A DNA stretch of 6,223 nt from positions 1 through 6,223 of the forward strand of contig JAKMEU010000104.1 of NCBI GenBank assembly GCA_022425845.1, in the 5' to 3' direction. Shown here piece after piece: positions 5,852-6,223 of the stretch; positions within the stretch are counted from its first letter, which is position 1, and each line of letters opens with the position of its first letter. Below the pieces are notes generated by a model. That model ran no database searches. It was not told where the DNA came from and saw only the letters and a program-made list of their open reading frames with translations. A program made the translations under genes and the position numbers. Source of the stretch: Luminiphilus sp. (GTDB lineage Bacteria > Pseudomonadota > Gammaproteobacteria > Pseudomonadales > Halieaceae).

Positions 5852-6223
5852 TCACAGCCGGCTGAAATCATTATACAGGGCAAAGGCCATGAGACTCATC
5901 ACCATTATGAGACCCATTTGGTAACCCAAACCCTGAACCCGCTCCGGTACCGCACGCCCGGTGAGGGCCTCTATGGCATAAAACAATAAATGACCGCCAT
6001 CGAGGACAGGAATCGGAAGCAGGTTTAATGCCCCAAGGGAAATGCTGAGCAGCGCCAGAAACCCCAGCCAGGATTGCCAGCCCGAGTCAGCCGAGGAGGC
6101 GGCGACCTGCGCTATGGTGATGGGTCCGGATAAGTTAGCAGTGGAAATCAAACCTTTGAACATCTTGACGATAGACTCAAAGGTAAACCGAATCAGATCC
6201 AGCGTTCGCTGCAAAGCAGCGCC
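5852..6223 (-). CDS. rseP: RseP site-2 zinc metalloprotease, C-terminal part (gene enters from beyond the window)
   Basis: RseP is an inner-membrane intramembrane protease that cuts the anti-sigma factor RseA after DegS, releasing sigma E when outer-membrane proteins misfold. Only the last 123 codons are present; the family is about 450 residues. The fragment contains NLSGPITIAQ (30-39), matching E. coli NLSGPISIAK. A membrane segment (about 54-73) runs into NLLPIPVLDGGHLL, whose Asp (D75 of the fragment) is the third zinc ligand in the LDG motif. A last membrane segment lies at about 101-117, and the C-terminal end LYNDFSRL is nearly identical to E. coli LFNDFSRL. The catalytic HEXXH motif lies outside the window. 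The reading frame is open to the window edge, so no start is annotated. It is followed by bamA, as in E. coli. Confidence 0.97.
   Translation of the reverse strand, partial: GAALQRTLDLIRFTFESIVKMFKGLISTANLSGPITIAQVAASSADSGWQSWLGFLALLSISLGALNLLPIPVLDGGHLLFYAIEALTGRAVPERVQGLGYQMGLIMVMSLMAFALYNDFSRL

Noticed and set aside
5870..5875. Perfect TATAAT on the minus strand near the end of rseP, a possible -10 box for bamA
   Set aside because: It encodes Tyr-Asn in the conserved LYNDFSRL end of RseP. No -35-like hexamer lies 16-18 nt upstream and there is no extended TGn. Chance is more likely.

Overview
The window looks like chromosomal DNA from a gammaproteobacterium. Every recognisable gene lies on the minus strand. 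Read in transcription order (from high to low coordinates) they are rseP (3' end only), bamA, skp, lpxD, fabZ, lpxA and lpxB (5' end only). This is the conserved envelope-biogenesis cluster known from Escherichia, Pseudomonas and relatives. From memory, the LpxA, LpxD and BamA sequences look closer to Pseudomonas-type proteins than to enteric ones. Skp is unusually acidic, which would fit a marine or salt-adapted member of the Pseudomonadales/Cellvibrionales group, but that placement is an inference.

Layout: 5852-6223 is the C-terminal end of the site-2 protease RseP. It is followed by a 109-nt leader, the longest non-coding stretch in the window. bamA (3121-5742) encodes the Omp85 outer-membrane insertase. 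skp (2572-3093) follows after 27 nt with a strong ribosome-binding site and a GTG start. lpxD (1516-2559) follows after 12 nt. fabZ (1085-1519) overlaps lpxD by ATGA. lpxA (311-1081) follows the fabZ stop after only 3 nt, in the same frame, with a GTG start. lpxB (1-293) starts 17 nt after lpxA and runs off the window. No intergenic gap reaches 300 bases, and I saw no tRNA, rRNA, CRISPR array, insertion sequence or convincing terminator.

The genes work together to build the outer membrane. LpxA, LpxD and LpxB make the acylated glucosamine disaccharide of lipid A. FabZ competes for the same 3-hydroxyacyl-ACP pool and sends it to phospholipid synthesis. Skp escorts unfolded outer-membrane proteins to BamA, which inserts them. 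RseP is part of the sigma-E response to failures in that process. The tight spacing suggests one transcript with translational coupling, at least from skp to lpxB.

I found no new biological system here. The observations worth a second look are residue-level: a Met at the acyl-length ruler position of LpxA, which predicts 3-hydroxydecanoyl transfer; an Arg at the matching chain-length position of LpxD; a strongly acidic Skp; enlarged BamA loops with one cysteine pair; and fabZ and lpxA being separated by just one stop codon and one sense codon in the same frame.
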